In this document: piece after piece, positions 34,757-42,676 of the stretch
Position numbering within the stretch: the stretch's first letter is position 1
How the letters are laid out: every line of letters starts with the position of its first letter
From: Cacconaster sp033811195
GTDB taxonomy: Bacteria; Bacteroidota; Bacteroidia; Bacteroidales; UBA932
NCBI GenBank assembly: GCA_033811195.1
Contig: JAPXOZ010000002.1
Coordinates: 1 to 64,000 of the forward strand
DNA: 64,000 bases
Direction of reading: 5' to 3'
Notes under the pieces: generated by a model
Database searches by the model: none
Told to the model about the DNA's origin: nothing
Seen by the model: the letters and a program-made list of their open reading frames with translations, nothing else
Position numbers and translations under genes: made by a program

Positions 34757-35776
34757 ATGAACGAAGATAGAGGCAATATAATAGTTTACAATACCGAAGA
34801 AGGCAACACAAAAATTGAAGTTCGCCTTGAAAATGAGAATGTATGGCTTACGCAGGCACAACTTGTAGAACTATATCAGTCGAGCAAATCAAATGTAAGT
34901 GAGCATATAAAACATATTTTCGAAGCAGGGGAATTAAGAGAAGAAGTGGTTGTTCGGAAATTCCGAACAACCACTCAGCACGGCGCCATTGAGGGTAAAA
35001 CACAAGAACAACTGACAAATTTCTACAATCTTGATATGATTATTTCCTTGGGTTACCGAATAAAATCTCGTATTGCTACACAATTCAGAATTTGGGCAAC
35101 TGAAAGGCTCAAAGAGTATATTATAAAAGGTTACACAATGGATGATCAACGCCTAAAAAATATTGGAGGTGGGGGCTATTGGAAAGAGTTACTTGACCGT
35201 ATTCGGGACATACGTTCATCTGAAAAAGTGATGTACAGGCAAGTTCTTGATTTATATGCTACAAGCGTGGATTATGACCCGAAATCGGAAACATCTATTG
35301 AGTTTTTCAAAGTAGTACAGAATAAACTACATTATGCAACACACGGACATACAGCTTCTGAAATCATATTTAACCGCGCAGATAGTGAAAAGCCGTTCAT
35401 GGGATTAACCGTGTTTCCAGGCGAACAGCCAACAATGAAAGATATCGTTATTGCCAAAAACTATTTAAGTGAAGAAGAATTGAAAATTCTAAATAATTTA
35501 GTTTCAGGGTATTTTGATTTTGCAGAAATACAAGCAATGAAACGTAAGCCGATGTATATGAATGATTATGTTAAGCAACTTGATAACATTCTTTCTGCTA
35601 CAGGCGAAAATATCTTACAAAATGCAGGAAACGTGAGTCACCAAAAGGCAATGGATAAAGCAAAAGCTGAATACAGAAAATACCAAGTAAAAACACTTTC
35701 GTCGGTGGAAAAAGCATACTTAGAACACCTTAAAGCGACACAAAAAGCGATAGAAAAGAAATCAAAGAACAATTAA
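34757..35776 (+). CDS. RhuM-family protein
   Basis: A 339-residue protein of the RhuM ('virulence protein') family. The N-terminal part has a helix-turn-helix-like segment (VWLTQAQLVELYQSSKSNVSEHIKHIF, residues about 29-55) followed by the family signature FYNLDMIISLGYRIKSRIATQFRIWATERLKEYIIKGY (about 95-133). The C-terminal region (LHYATHGHTASEIIFNRAD, then KRKPMYMNDYVKQLDNILSATGE) also belongs to the family. Biochemical role is not known; such genes often sit in mobile or defence-associated loci. It lies beside two tRNA genes. A near-perfect 31 bp palindrome lies within its coding sequence. Confidence 0.85.
   Translation: MNEDRGNIIVYNTEEGNTKIEVRLENENVWLTQAQLVELYQSSKSNVSEHIKHIFEAGELREEVVVRKFRTTTQHGAIEGKTQEQLTNFYNLDMIISLGYRIKSRIATQFRIWATERLKEYIIKGYTMDDQRLKNIGGGGYWKELLDRIRDIRSSEKVMYRQVLDLYATSVDYDPKSETSIEFFKVVQNKLHYATHGHTASEIIFNRADSEKPFMGLTVFPGEQPTMKDIVIAKNYLSEEELKILNNLVSGYFDFAEIQAMKRKPMYMNDYVKQLDNILSATGENILQNAGNVSHQKAMDKAKAEYRKYQVKTLSSVEKAYLEHLKATQKAIEKKSKNN
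34945..34975. repeat. Perfect 15+1+15 inverted repeat inside the rhuM-like gene
   Basis: GTGGTTGTTCGGAA (34946-34959) and TTCCGAACAACCAC (34961-34974) are exact reverse complements around one A, and the flanking A34945/T34975 extends the pairing. It encodes the EEVVVRKFRTTTQ part of the protein. There is no T-run after it, so it is not an intrinsic terminator. A protein-binding operator or an mRNA hairpin are possible. Confidence 0.9.
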
Positions 35777-35803
35777 CGAACTTTATAAGATATTATCACA
35801 CAA

Positions 35804-35837
35804 AAAACAGCGCTGGGCATAGGCCTGGCGCTGTTTT
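35804..35837. terminator. Bidirectional terminator between rhuM-like gene and tRNA-Ser
   Basis: AAAACAGCGC (35804-35813) pairs with GCGCTGTTTT (35828-35837), giving A- and T-rich flanks in both directions. It can end the rightward rhuM-like transcript and the leftward tRNA-Ser transcript. Confidence 0.85.
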
Positions 35838-35845
35838 AATTTCCG

Positions 35846-35932
35846 CGGTGAGAGGGGGATTCGAACCCCCGATACGGTCACCCGTACGTCAGTTTAGCAA
35901 ACTGATGGTTTCAGCCACTCACCCACCTCACC
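35846..35932 (-). tRNA. tRNA-Ser (anticodon GCT)
   Basis: About 87 nt on the minus strand. Acceptor GGTGAGG pairs with TCTCACC, the anticodon stem-loop is TCAGT-TTGCTAA-ACTGA with anticodon GCT, the long variable arm (CGTACGGGTGACCGTA) is typical of serine tRNA, and the T arm is GGGGGTTCGAATCCCCC. CCA is not encoded. Divergent from tRNA-Pro. Confidence 0.95.
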
Positions 35933-35942
35933 GTTGGGAGTG

Positions 35943-35974
35943 CAAAGTTATGCATTTTTGCTGTTTTCGCAAAA
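35943..35974 (-). promoter_or_regulatory. Promoter of tRNA-Ser
   Basis: Minus strand: TTTTG element (complement of 35970-35974), 19 bp spacer, TAACTTTG (35943-35950). Transcription would start near 35936, a few bases before the mature tRNA. Confidence 0.75.
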
Positions 35975-36000
35975 TATTTCAGCAAGTACAAAAAAAAGGT

Positions 36001-36008
36001 TATCTTTG
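36001..36008 (+). promoter_or_regulatory. -7 element of tRNA-Pro
   Basis: TATCTTTG matches TAnnTTTG, predicted start near 36015, about 16 nt before the tRNA. Confidence 0.65.
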
Positions 36009-36030
36009 TCGCCCCGTTAAGGGATGATTT

Positions 36031-36103
<73 letters not shown>

Positions 36104-36104
36104 C

Positions 36105-36131
36105 AAAAGGAGCGAGCAATCGCTCCTTTTT
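36105..36131 (+). terminator. Terminator of tRNA-Pro
   Basis: Perfect 11 bp stem AAAAGGAGCGA / TCGCTCCTTTT with a 4-nt loop and trailing T, beginning two bases after the tRNA. Confidence 0.92.
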
Positions 36132-36144
36132 CAATATAAAGAGC

Positions 36145-36152
36145 TATATTTG
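36145..36152 (+). promoter_or_regulatory. -7 element upstream of the Cys-rich lipoprotein cluster
   Basis: TATATTTG matches TAnnTTTG. The first gene starts at 36359, so the leader would be about 200 nt. The gap 36132-36358 otherwise holds no gene that I can support. Confidence 0.45.
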
Positions 36153-36358
36153 CAGGGGAACTTACAGTTTTGCAAGTATTTGGGATTAAGAAGATTAATC
36201 TTATTACATGCAACGTTTAACCTTTTTTTTGCATCTATACAATATAAGATGTCTTGTCGCACAATTTTTAACCAGTGATGGAAGTATTTCGTGAATCAAT
36301 TCGTATATGTATTTAGACAGAAGTTATTATATTTAACAATCTCAGTATTCCATAAATT

Positions 36359-36838
36359 ATGAAAACGAATAAAATTTTAATGACACTGCTTGCTTTGTTC
36401 CTTCTTATGGGAGGTTCAGGCTGTAATAGAGAAAACCCTACCGGAGAGATTCAAATTAAGGATTTTTCATATCAAGGGTGCAAAGAAATTGTGACCAATT
36501 TCACAAAATCAGCTGAAAGGGAAGAATATATCGAATACAGAGCGTTGGCTGGTGGTTATCTTCAGATCAAGCATGTTAATGCCGTATTCAATTGCTGCCC
36601 CGGTACTATCACATCGGATGTTTATGTGGAAGGAAATAATATCACCATTGTGGAAAGTGAGACAGATCCACAATGCAAATGTATTTGTGATTATGATTTG
36701 GTCTCTAAACTGGGCCCCCTATCCTACAATAAAGAGTACACATTGATTTTCTGTAGAGACAATCGTGAGTTTGTGAGGTTTACCATTAAGTACACTTCCT
36801 CTCTGGAGGGTAAAGTTGTAGTTAAAAGGTTTAAATAA
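36359..36838 (+). CDS. Cys-rich lipoprotein, copy A
   Basis: A 159-residue lipoprotein with lipobox GGSGC (Cys22). The mature part has two close cysteine groups, FNCCP near residue 78 and CKCICDYDL near 110, within a beta-rich sequence (YLQIKHVNAVFNCCP, VEGNNITIVESET). The copy at 37263-37733 shares most of this sequence. The cysteines may form disulfides or bind metal; I do not recognise a function. First of three short lipoprotein genes spaced by 2 and -4 bp. Confidence 0.8.
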   Translation: MKTNKILMTLLALFLLMGGSGCNRENPTGEIQIKDFSYQGCKEIVTNFTKSAEREEYIEYRALAGGYLQIKHVNAVFNCCPGTITSDVYVEGNNITIVESETDPQCKCICDYDLVSKLGPLSYNKEYTLIFCRDNREFVRFTIKYTSSLEGKVVVKRFK

Positions 36839-36840
36839 TA

Positions 36841-37266
36841 ATGAGAGCCAGGGTATTCATATTCGCTATGATCGCTACTTTATTTTTTGGTGTTGGTTGT
36901 GATAAAGAAAAACAGGCCAAAACAGCCATTTTAGGGAAATGGCAAATTGAGGCAATTGGAGAGACCGAAAAGGATATGATGCCTTATGATCCTTATAAAA
37001 TCAATCAGGATTATTTTGAGTTCCTGTCGGATAATACGGTTTGGCATTATTGTGCCACATGTGTAGATGAAAAATATTTTCAGGCAGCTACATATGAGAT
37101 AGATACCAAATATTTCTCGTGGTACAACTTAGGTTGTGACGAACCTACAGTTTATCATTATGAGTTTTATGGAGACAAGCTAAAAATCACCAACGTATCA
37201 CCTCGTTACGCAGGAGGTCAGTTCATATTAATCTCAAATGTTATCGTCTATAAACGAGTAAAATGA
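36841..37266 (+). CDS. Small lipocalin-like lipoprotein
   Basis: A 141-residue lipoprotein (FFGVGC, Cys20) with the pattern of small Bacteroidetes lipocalin-like proteins: AILGKWQIEAIGE at the start of the mature domain, then FEFLSDNTVWHYC and ITNVSPRYAGG...NVIVYKRVK. Cysteines at CATCVDE and NLGCDEP are unrelated in position to the neighbours. It lies between the two related Cys-rich lipoproteins and its end overlaps the next start (ATGA). Confidence 0.72.
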   Translation: MRARVFIFAMIATLFFGVGCDKEKQAKTAILGKWQIEAIGETEKDMMPYDPYKINQDYFEFLSDNTVWHYCATCVDEKYFQAATYEIDTKYFSWYNLGCDEPTVYHYEFYGDKLKITNVSPRYAGGQFILISNVIVYKRVK

Positions 37267-37733
37267 AAACAAAAAGAGTTTTAATTGCATTACTTGCCCT
37301 ATTCTTCCTGATAGGAGGAACAGGCTGCAAAAAAGAGACATCGAATGAAAGTCTCCGGATTAAAGACTTTTCCTATTTGGGATGCAAAGAAACAAAAAGT
37401 TTCATAGCATCATTACATGGTGAAGAGTATATCGAATATAAAGCGATAGCTGACGGCTATCTTTATATCAAGCATGTTAATGCCGTATTCAATTGCTGTC
37501 CTGACACCATTAAAGCGGATGTTTCTATGGAGGGCAACATCATTACTATTGTCGAGAGTGAAACAAATCCTATATGTGATTGTATTTGTGATTATGATTT
37601 GGAATATACGCTAGGTCCCCTAACACCTAATAAAGAGTATATATTGATTTTCAGCAGTGGTATCTATGTCTTCGCCAAGTTAATTATCAACTACACTCCA
37701 TCCCTGGAGGGTAAAATAATAGTCCAGTACTAA
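37263..37733 (+). CDS. Cys-rich lipoprotein, copy B
   Basis: A 156-residue lipoprotein (GGTGC, Cys22), clearly homologous to the gene at 36359: identical IKHVNAVFNCCP and nearly identical CICDYDL, GPL..NKEY.LIF and SLEGK.(V/I)V segments. The pair arose by local duplication. Starts 4 bp inside the preceding gene. Immediately after its stop, a short piece of a third copy begins. Confidence 0.8.
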   Translation: MKTKRVLIALLALFFLIGGTGCKKETSNESLRIKDFSYLGCKETKSFIASLHGEEYIEYKAIADGYLYIKHVNAVFNCCPDTIKADVSMEGNIITIVESETNPICDCICDYDLEYTLGPLTPNKEYILIFSSGIYVFAKLIINYTPSLEGKIIVQY

Positions 37734-37739
37734 GAAGTC

Positions 37740-37763
37740 ATGAAAACAAAAAGATATTACTAA
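37740..37763 (+). pseudogene. Remnant of the 5' end of a third lipoprotein copy
   Basis: ATGAAAACAAAAAGA at 37740-37754 is identical to the first five codons of copy B (MKTKR), then diverges and hits TAA at 37761. It has the same position relative to the preceding stop as expected for a tandem gene, and suggests decay or recombination of a third copy. Being only about 15 identical bases, it could also be coincidence. Confidence 0.35.
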
Positions 37764-37790
37764 TTCTATTTTTATCGAATAGTATCAGGT

Positions 37791-37817
37791 AAAGAGCACT
37801 CTGTTGCTCTTTTTTTG
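37791..37817 (+). terminator. Terminator after the lipoprotein cluster
   Basis: AAAGAGCA (37791-37798) pairs with TGCTCTTT (37805-37812), followed by a T-run to 37817. It is directly upstream of the next promoter. Confidence 0.8.
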
Positions 37818-37828
37818 CTTTTAAAACC

Positions 37829-37836
37829 TATATTTG
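37829..37836 (+). promoter_or_regulatory. -7 element of the second Ntn-hydrolase gene
   Basis: TATATTTG with TTG 22 bp upstream. Predicted start is near 37843, about 20 nt before the ATG at 37864. Confidence 0.6.
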
Positions 37837-37863
37837 CAAAAGAACCTTTAGATACCGCAAGCC

Positions 37864-39141
37864 ATGTTTTTTAGTAAGAAATGTTTCAATTGTTTCAGGT
37901 TGCGCAATGTGGCCTTCTTCTTCTTCTTTTTTGTTCTGTTTTTGGCATTGCCACTCCGCTCACTCTGCTGTACTTCTGTGATAATAACGGGCAAAATCAC
38001 TCCGGACGGTCGCCCTATGATGTGGAAAAACACCGATGCGCTTGTCTTTGATCAGCGTCTGTCATTTGTCAAAGGCGAGAAATATGATTGGATAGGTCTG
38101 GCACTGGAAGATAATCCCGTAAATGCCTGGTTCGGCACCAATTCAGCCGGATTTTGCATAATGAATACCATGTCCTACAACTTCGTGGACAACGAGGCCT
38201 GGGACATCAATAATGGATTCATAATGAAGTTGGCACTGGATAAATGTGCATCTCTGGAGGAATTTCTTCATCTGCTGGATACCATCGCCAAGCCGATACC
38301 GGTCTCTTCCAACTATGGCGTGATAGATACCCAAGGCAATGCCGTCTATGTGGAGACCTATCCGACAGGTTATCACGTAGTGGATGTCAATGATCCTGCC
38401 ATTGCCCCTGAAGGTTTTCTCGTCTATACCAACTATTCAAGATATGGGAAGAAGGATCAAGGTATGGGATATATCCGCTATTATGCAGCTGAGCATATTT
38501 TAATGGATGCGATTGCTAGAGGAGAGCAATTGACTCCTCATTTCATTTTTGAGAAGATGGCGCGAAGTTACTATCATCCATTGCTTGGTCTGGACCTTAG
38601 GAAGATGGCTGACGAGGGATATGATCCGCCGAACGGATTCTTCCCTGACTGTGACTTTATTCCACGTAGAATAAGTGTCGTTACCTCAGTTATTCAGGCT
38701 GTGCGCCCTGGTGAAAACCCTGAACTGACTACACTTTGGACCGCTTTGGGTTATCCTCCCTGTTCCATTGCAGTTCCTGCCTGGGTAAGCTGCGGCAGAG
38801 AGGGCTTACCTGTTGTTATAAGAGGGATCAAGGGAGATGAGAAACAAGATTCTCCTATCTGTATCAAAGCGAGTGCTTTGAAATTGGAGGTATTTCCCAT
38901 CACACGAGGTAATGGGAAGAATTATTTTCGTTTTAGCGCTCTCTACAACAGCAGAGGTACGGGTATTATTCAGCGTCTGGCCCCGATTGAGGCCCATATA
39001 AGGGATATTACGCTCCCTTTACTTGAAAAGTGGAGAAGCAAAGGGCATATATCGGACTCGGAGCGAGATGCCCTGTGTCGGGAAATTGATGCTTTCCTTA
39101 CGGAAAACTTTATTAATAAAGAGTTTACTGTGGATAAATAG
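37864..39141 (+). CDS. Secreted Ntn-hydrolase (C45/AAT-like), paralogue
   Basis: A 425-residue relative of the protein encoded at 13220-14449. The signal segment is unusually rich in Phe (six in a row, encoded by a TTC/TTT run), ending before CCTSVIITGKITPDGRPMMWKN; Cys36 aligns with the nucleophile of the first copy. Shared blocks are GTNSAGFCIMNTMSYNF, NYGVIDTQGNAVYVE, VNDPAIAPEGFLVYTN, GMGYIRY and ITRGNGKNYFRFSALYN. Likely an extracytoplasmic amidase or acyltransferase with unknown substrate. Monocistronic between a promoter and a terminator. Confidence 0.8.
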   Translation: MFFSKKCFNCFRLRNVAFFFFFFVLFLALPLRSLCCTSVIITGKITPDGRPMMWKNTDALVFDQRLSFVKGEKYDWIGLALEDNPVNAWFGTNSAGFCIMNTMSYNFVDNEAWDINNGFIMKLALDKCASLEEFLHLLDTIAKPIPVSSNYGVIDTQGNAVYVETYPTGYHVVDVNDPAIAPEGFLVYTNYSRYGKKDQGMGYIRYYAAEHILMDAIARGEQLTPHFIFEKMARSYYHPLLGLDLRKMADEGYDPPNGFFPDCDFIPRRISVVTSVIQAVRPGENPELTTLWTALGYPPCSIAVPAWVSCGREGLPVVIRGIKGDEKQDSPICIKASALKLEVFPITRGNGKNYFRFSALYNSRGTGIIQRLAPIEAHIRDITLPLLEKWRSKGHISDSERDALCREIDAFLTENFINKEFTVDK

Positions 39142-39165
39142 CTTTTTTGAAAGGGTAAGATAAAT

Positions 39166-39207
39166 AAGGCCCTCGTGTGATCAGTTTCACGGCGAGGGCC
39201 TATTTTT
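39166..39207. terminator. Bidirectional terminator between Ntn-hydrolase and floA
   Basis: GGCCCTCG (39168-39175) pairs with CGAGGGCC (39193-39200), with an inner GTGA/TCAC stem and a trailing T-run on the plus strand. It separates two convergent units. Confidence 0.88.
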
Positions 39208-39225
39208 TATGCTAATTTTCAAAGC

Positions 39226-40191
39226 CTATTTTGTGCCTTTGGAAATGCTTTCGCGCATATCGGTATCGGCCTTTATGTTTTGGAATTTATAGTAATCCAT
39301 AATGCCGAGATTGCCGCTGCGGAATGCTTCTGCTATTGCGAGGGGCACCTGTGCTTCAGCTTCAATAACCTTTGCACGTGCTTCCTGTGCCTTTGCCTTC
39401 ATTTCCTGCTCGATAGCTACGGCCATTGCACGTTTCTCTTCAGCGCGAGCCTGTGCTATGTTTTTGTCGGCATTTGCCTGGTCGATTTTCAGTACGGCTC
39501 CGATATTCTTTCCGATATCGATGTCAGCAATATCAATGGAGAGGATTTCAAATGCAGTACCGGCATCCAGACCCTTATTAAGCACCACCTTGGAGATGGA
39601 ATCGGGGTTTTCGAGTACCTCTTTGTGGGATTCTGATGAACCGATGCTGGATACGATACCCTCGCCTACACGTGCGAGCACGGTCTCTTCCCCTGCACCT
39701 CCTACAAGTTGTTTGATATTGGCGCGAACTGTCACACGAGCCTTTACAATGAGCTGGATGCCATCTTTGGCAACCGCCGTAACGGGAGGCGTGTTGATTA
39801 CTTTAGGATTTACGGACATTTGTACCGCCTCAAAAACGTCACGACCCGCCAGATCGATGGCAGCTGCCATTTTGAAGTTGAGGGCGATGTTGGCCTTGTC
39901 TGCCGAAACCAGCGCATTGACCACCTTTGGCACATTGCCTTTTGCCAAATAGTGGGCTTCAAGTTCGTTGGCATTAAGCGTAAGTCCCGCTTTTGTGCCG
40001 GTAATCATCGCCATAACGATAGTTCCGGGAGGAACTTTTCTCCAACGCATAAGAATAAGTTGGAGGAGAGAGATCCTGACACCCGAAATGAGCGCCTGGA
40101 ACCACATTGTGATCGGGAAAAACCACAAAAGGATAATGAGGCCGACAATGGCAACTCCTATCCAAATAAAAACTGATGTTATTCCATCCAT
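39226..40191 (-). CDS. floA: Flotillin-like protein FloA
   Basis: A 321-residue UPF0365/FloA protein. One N-terminal membrane hairpin or segment (residues 7-30), then the SPFH-like domain (VPPGTIVMAMITGTKAGL, VNPKVINTPPVTAVAKDGIQLIVKARVTVRANIKQLVGGAGEETVLARVGEGIVSSIGSS) and a C-terminal Ala/Glu/Lys coiled coil. Flotillins organise membrane microdomains. Cotranscribed with an NfeD protein 20 bp upstream, its usual partner. Confidence 0.94.
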   Translation of the reverse strand: MDGITSVFIWIGVAIVGLIILLWFFPITMWFQALISGVRISLLQLILMRWRKVPPGTIVMAMITGTKAGLTLNANELEAHYLAKGNVPKVVNALVSADKANIALNFKMAAAIDLAGRDVFEAVQMSVNPKVINTPPVTAVAKDGIQLIVKARVTVRANIKQLVGGAGEETVLARVGEGIVSSIGSSESHKEVLENPDSISKVVLNKGLDAGTAFEILSIDIADIDIGKNIGAVLKIDQANADKNIAQARAEEKRAMAVAIEQEMKAKAQEARAKVIEAEAQVPLAIAEAFRSGNLGIMDYYKFQNIKADTDMRESISKGTK

Positions 40192-40211
40192 AGGGGTTTG
40201 ATTTTAAATTG

Positions 40212-40679
40212 TTATTTCTTTTTTACAAATATTTTTTCCTCTTCAATGGAGTCTATGACAATCTCCGTGCGCTCGTCAACAAGTCCGTCAATCGATCGCA
40301 CTTCCAGGTCAAATCCACCGATTTTTGCCCTTCCCATAGGGTTGAGGCGGGTAGTGGTGACTCCTTCCATCCCTGCCGTGAGTCCTTTGGTTTCGGGATG
40401 GTCATCGACTTTAGCGTCGATATTGGTGTGAAGGGAGAGTTTTTTCCAGGTCTTGGCGCGGAGTGCGTAATAGAGTAGCACCGAAAGGAGAATAACTTCG
40501 CCCACAATAATTATCACACCCGCTCGGGGTCCCAGATGCGTAAATCCGAAGTAGCAGGCAAGCACTAGGGATCCGACACCGAGTATGCCTGTAATGGCAA
40601 ATCCCGGTATGAGAAGGATTTCTACAAGTATTAGGATTATACCCAATACGATTAGCATTATAATAAGTCCGGTTCCCAT
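40212..40679 (-). CDS. NfeD-family membrane protein
   Basis: A 155-residue protein with two or three N-terminal membrane segments (residues 4-75: LIIMLIVLGIILILVEILLIPG, GILGVGSLVLACYFGF) and a C-terminal OB-fold domain (GMEGVTTTRLNPMGRAKIGGFDLEVRSIDGLVDERTEIVIDSIE). It is the short NfeD form without the ClpP-like protease domain. Paired with floA downstream, 10 bp after the PD40/SPOR gene. Confidence 0.92.
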   Translation of the reverse strand: MGTGLIIMLIVLGIILILVEILLIPGFAITGILGVGSLVLACYFGFTHLGPRAGVIIIVGEVILLSVLLYYALRAKTWKKLSLHTNIDAKVDDHPETKGLTAGMEGVTTTRLNPMGRAKIGGFDLEVRSIDGLVDERTEIVIDSIEEEKIFVKKK

Positions 40680-40689
40680 AATATTTTGG

Positions 40690-42558
40690 TTATTTAATTT
40701 GTTCTATGATTATTCCTTCTACACCATTGCCTTTAAGGATCTCGGCAAATGCTTCGGCCTCTTCTCTTTCATCGAAAGGAGATATGATATAAAGCACTCT
40801 TCCGTCGGAAGTGCTCCTCACTATCTCTTTTGAAGTATTATTTCTTATAATGACCATTACGGCATCGGGAATGCCAACTGAAAAATTCTCCAAAACCACA
40901 CGATATTTTGGTCCGGCAGCTGGTATTTTCTCTTCTTTGCGGGCTTCACCGACAGAGATGCTTTTGCCATCACGGTAGGCCACTAGAAATGCTGACGGGA
41001 AACCTCTTTTCTTCACCACGTTGATTTGGGAGAGTGCTTCGTTGTAGGAGTAGAAAACACCTGCAGTGTAGAGATATTTGCCGGAGGATTGCTTTCTCTC
41101 GAAGACCGGACTCAACCCCTTGAGCTGGCGCAACTGAGCTTTGTGTGAGACTACATAGAGCTGAATGGAATAAGAGATACCCGGCGTATGTACAGGCTCT
41201 GCGATGACTGCGGTATCGAGGATTCGAAATGAATAGTCAAAGCTCTCTCTAGGCATTTCGATGGGGATATCAAAGGGTTTTGAAAAACTTTGTTTGGTAA
41301 AGGTATATTGCTTGCTTTCGAATGAGGGAGTTGTCTGCGGTTTTTCCGAAATGTCCTCGAGATTTATGATGATACCCTCCATCAGAAAATTCATTTCCAT
41401 CTGCTGAAGTGCACTCGTAGTATTGTTTATCTTAGATTGAAGTACGATTGCGCGATGTTCAGTGTCGAGCAGTAGTCTTGAGAGCGTTTGAAGTTCCTGC
41501 TCATTCTCGGTAGAGGTGTAAAGCTCCCTCATCATCTCCATCTCTTTGCCGAGGGCGACCAAAGAGTCTTGTAGTCCACGTAAGGTAACCAGCAGGGAGG
41601 TGTAGTTCAAAAAGAGAGAGTCCGCTGCCGATGTGACGGAAGGAGGTTCGATCTGTACCGGTGTGGACGGGAGATCCTCTCTTACGGGTATAAGCGCAGC
41701 TATACTTCGTGCCTGTTCCAGAGAAGTAACGGGCTTTTTGATCGGTTTATTCTCAAATTCCAACACATATATGGTTATACTGTCCCTGTGGCAGCTTCTG
41801 TTGGAAGCGAAAAGGGAGAAATTGCCATCAGGAGTATTACAAAAGAGGAAGTCATCAAAGGGAGAGGAGTAGGGAAATCCTAGATTCTCCGGTACTCCCC
41901 AATCATTGATGTCGTTATCCCATCTACTGACGAACAGATCATACCCGCCCATTCCAAAGAGACCTTTGGAGGAAAAGTAGAGCTCTTTGCCATTGCGGCT
42001 CAGGATGGGGAAAATGTCATCTTCGGGAGATGTGAGGTTTTCGTTGATTAGTGTGGGATAGCTCCAGAGTGTATCTCCGGAGCAGGTGGAAGTGTAGAGA
42101 TTCCATGAGCCACTCTCATCCTGGGACGAGAAGACGATATTCTTTATACTTTCGGGAAAATAGATGGATGAATAATATTCGTGTAGAGAGGTGATATTCG
42201 GAACGAAAGCGTTGGGAATGGGAAGCCAGGATTCTTCTTCCAGATGTGAGTACCATAGAAAAAAGTCATAACGTGGCACAGTGAAAGAGGAAAGGACTTT
42301 AGGTTCAGTGGCATAGTTAAGCATATTGCGCCCATTCTCGCTGCGTAAAATCCGCTCGAGCAGGTCAATCCGCTGAAGGGAATCTCTATTTTTTTCGAGA
42401 AGAGAGTGCCATATCTCCAATGCTTTGTCAAAATCGTAGGTATTGTGCAATGCCTGGGCGCGGCGTATTTCCACGCCAAAATCCTGACCCATGAGGCATG
42501 ATGCTGCAAAAAGTGTCAGAATTATAAAAAAAGCCCTGTCTATGCACCTGTATCTCAT
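40690..42558 (-). CDS. Secreted PD40 beta-propeller/SPOR-like protein
   Basis: A 622-residue protein from ATG 42558 (MRYRCIDRAFF). A seven-codon upstream extension would start at TTG next to the promoter. Signal peptide, a short TPR-like helix pair (YDFDKALEIWHSLLEKNRDSL), WD40/PD40-like blades (DDIFPILSRNGKELYFSSKGLFGMGGYDLFVS; DDFLFCNTPDGNFSLFASN), a coiled-coil stretch, and a C-terminal part resembling SPOR repeats (YSIQLYVVSHKAQLRQLKG, YLYTAGVFYSYNEALSQINVVKKRGFPSAFLVAYRDGK, VEGIIIEQ). Similar modules occur in OmpA-associated gliding and porin accessory proteins; a peptidoglycan-binding role is inferred. First gene of the unit with nfeD and floA. Confidence 0.75.
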   Translation of the reverse strand: MRYRCIDRAFFIILTLFAASCLMGQDFGVEIRRAQALHNTYDFDKALEIWHSLLEKNRDSLQRIDLLERILRSENGRNMLNYATEPKVLSSFTVPRYDFFLWYSHLEEESWLPIPNAFVPNITSLHEYYSSIYFPESIKNIVFSSQDESGSWNLYTSTCSGDTLWSYPTLINENLTSPEDDIFPILSRNGKELYFSSKGLFGMGGYDLFVSRWDNDINDWGVPENLGFPYSSPFDDFLFCNTPDGNFSLFASNRSCHRDSITIYVLEFENKPIKKPVTSLEQARSIAALIPVREDLPSTPVQIEPPSVTSAADSLFLNYTSLLVTLRGLQDSLVALGKEMEMMRELYTSTENEQELQTLSRLLLDTEHRAIVLQSKINNTTSALQQMEMNFLMEGIIINLEDISEKPQTTPSFESKQYTFTKQSFSKPFDIPIEMPRESFDYSFRILDTAVIAEPVHTPGISYSIQLYVVSHKAQLRQLKGLSPVFERKQSSGKYLYTAGVFYSYNEALSQINVVKKRGFPSAFLVAYRDGKSISVGEARKEEKIPAAGPKYRVVLENFSVGIPDAVMVIIRNNTSKEIVRSTSDGRVLYIISPFDEREEAEAFAEILKGNGVEGIIIEQIK

Positions 42559-42580
42559 AATTGCTGCCGAAAAAACCAAA

Positions 42581-42588
42581 CAAAAATA
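42581..42588 (-). promoter_or_regulatory. -7 element for the PD40/SPOR-nfeD-floA unit
   Basis: The minus strand reads TATTTTTG. Predicted start near 42574 gives a 16 nt leader and supports ATG 42558 as the start codon. Confidence 0.55.
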
Positions 42589-42618
42589 GGAAATACTTTA
42601 TATATTAAAAAATAATCG

Positions 42619-42626
42619 TAATTTTG
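42619..42626 (+). promoter_or_regulatory. -7 element for secDF
   Basis: TAATTTTG on the plus strand. Predicted start near 42633, leader about 44 nt before ATG 42677. No TTG at -33. Confidence 0.5.
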
Positions 42627-42676
42627 CTCCTTCTTTTTGAAATAAAGGACAATAAGTAATTTTAAAATATAAAAGT

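Noticed and set aside
34945..34975. Interpreting the rhuM palindrome as a terminator
   Set aside because: It lies within an intact coding frame and is not followed by a T-run.
36208..36294. 28-codon open frame (start MQRLTFFLHLYN) in the leader before the Cys-rich lipoproteins
   Set aside because: Too short, Phe/Leu-biased by an A/T run, no ribosome-binding or conservation evidence. It could be a leader peptide but nothing in the sequence supports it.
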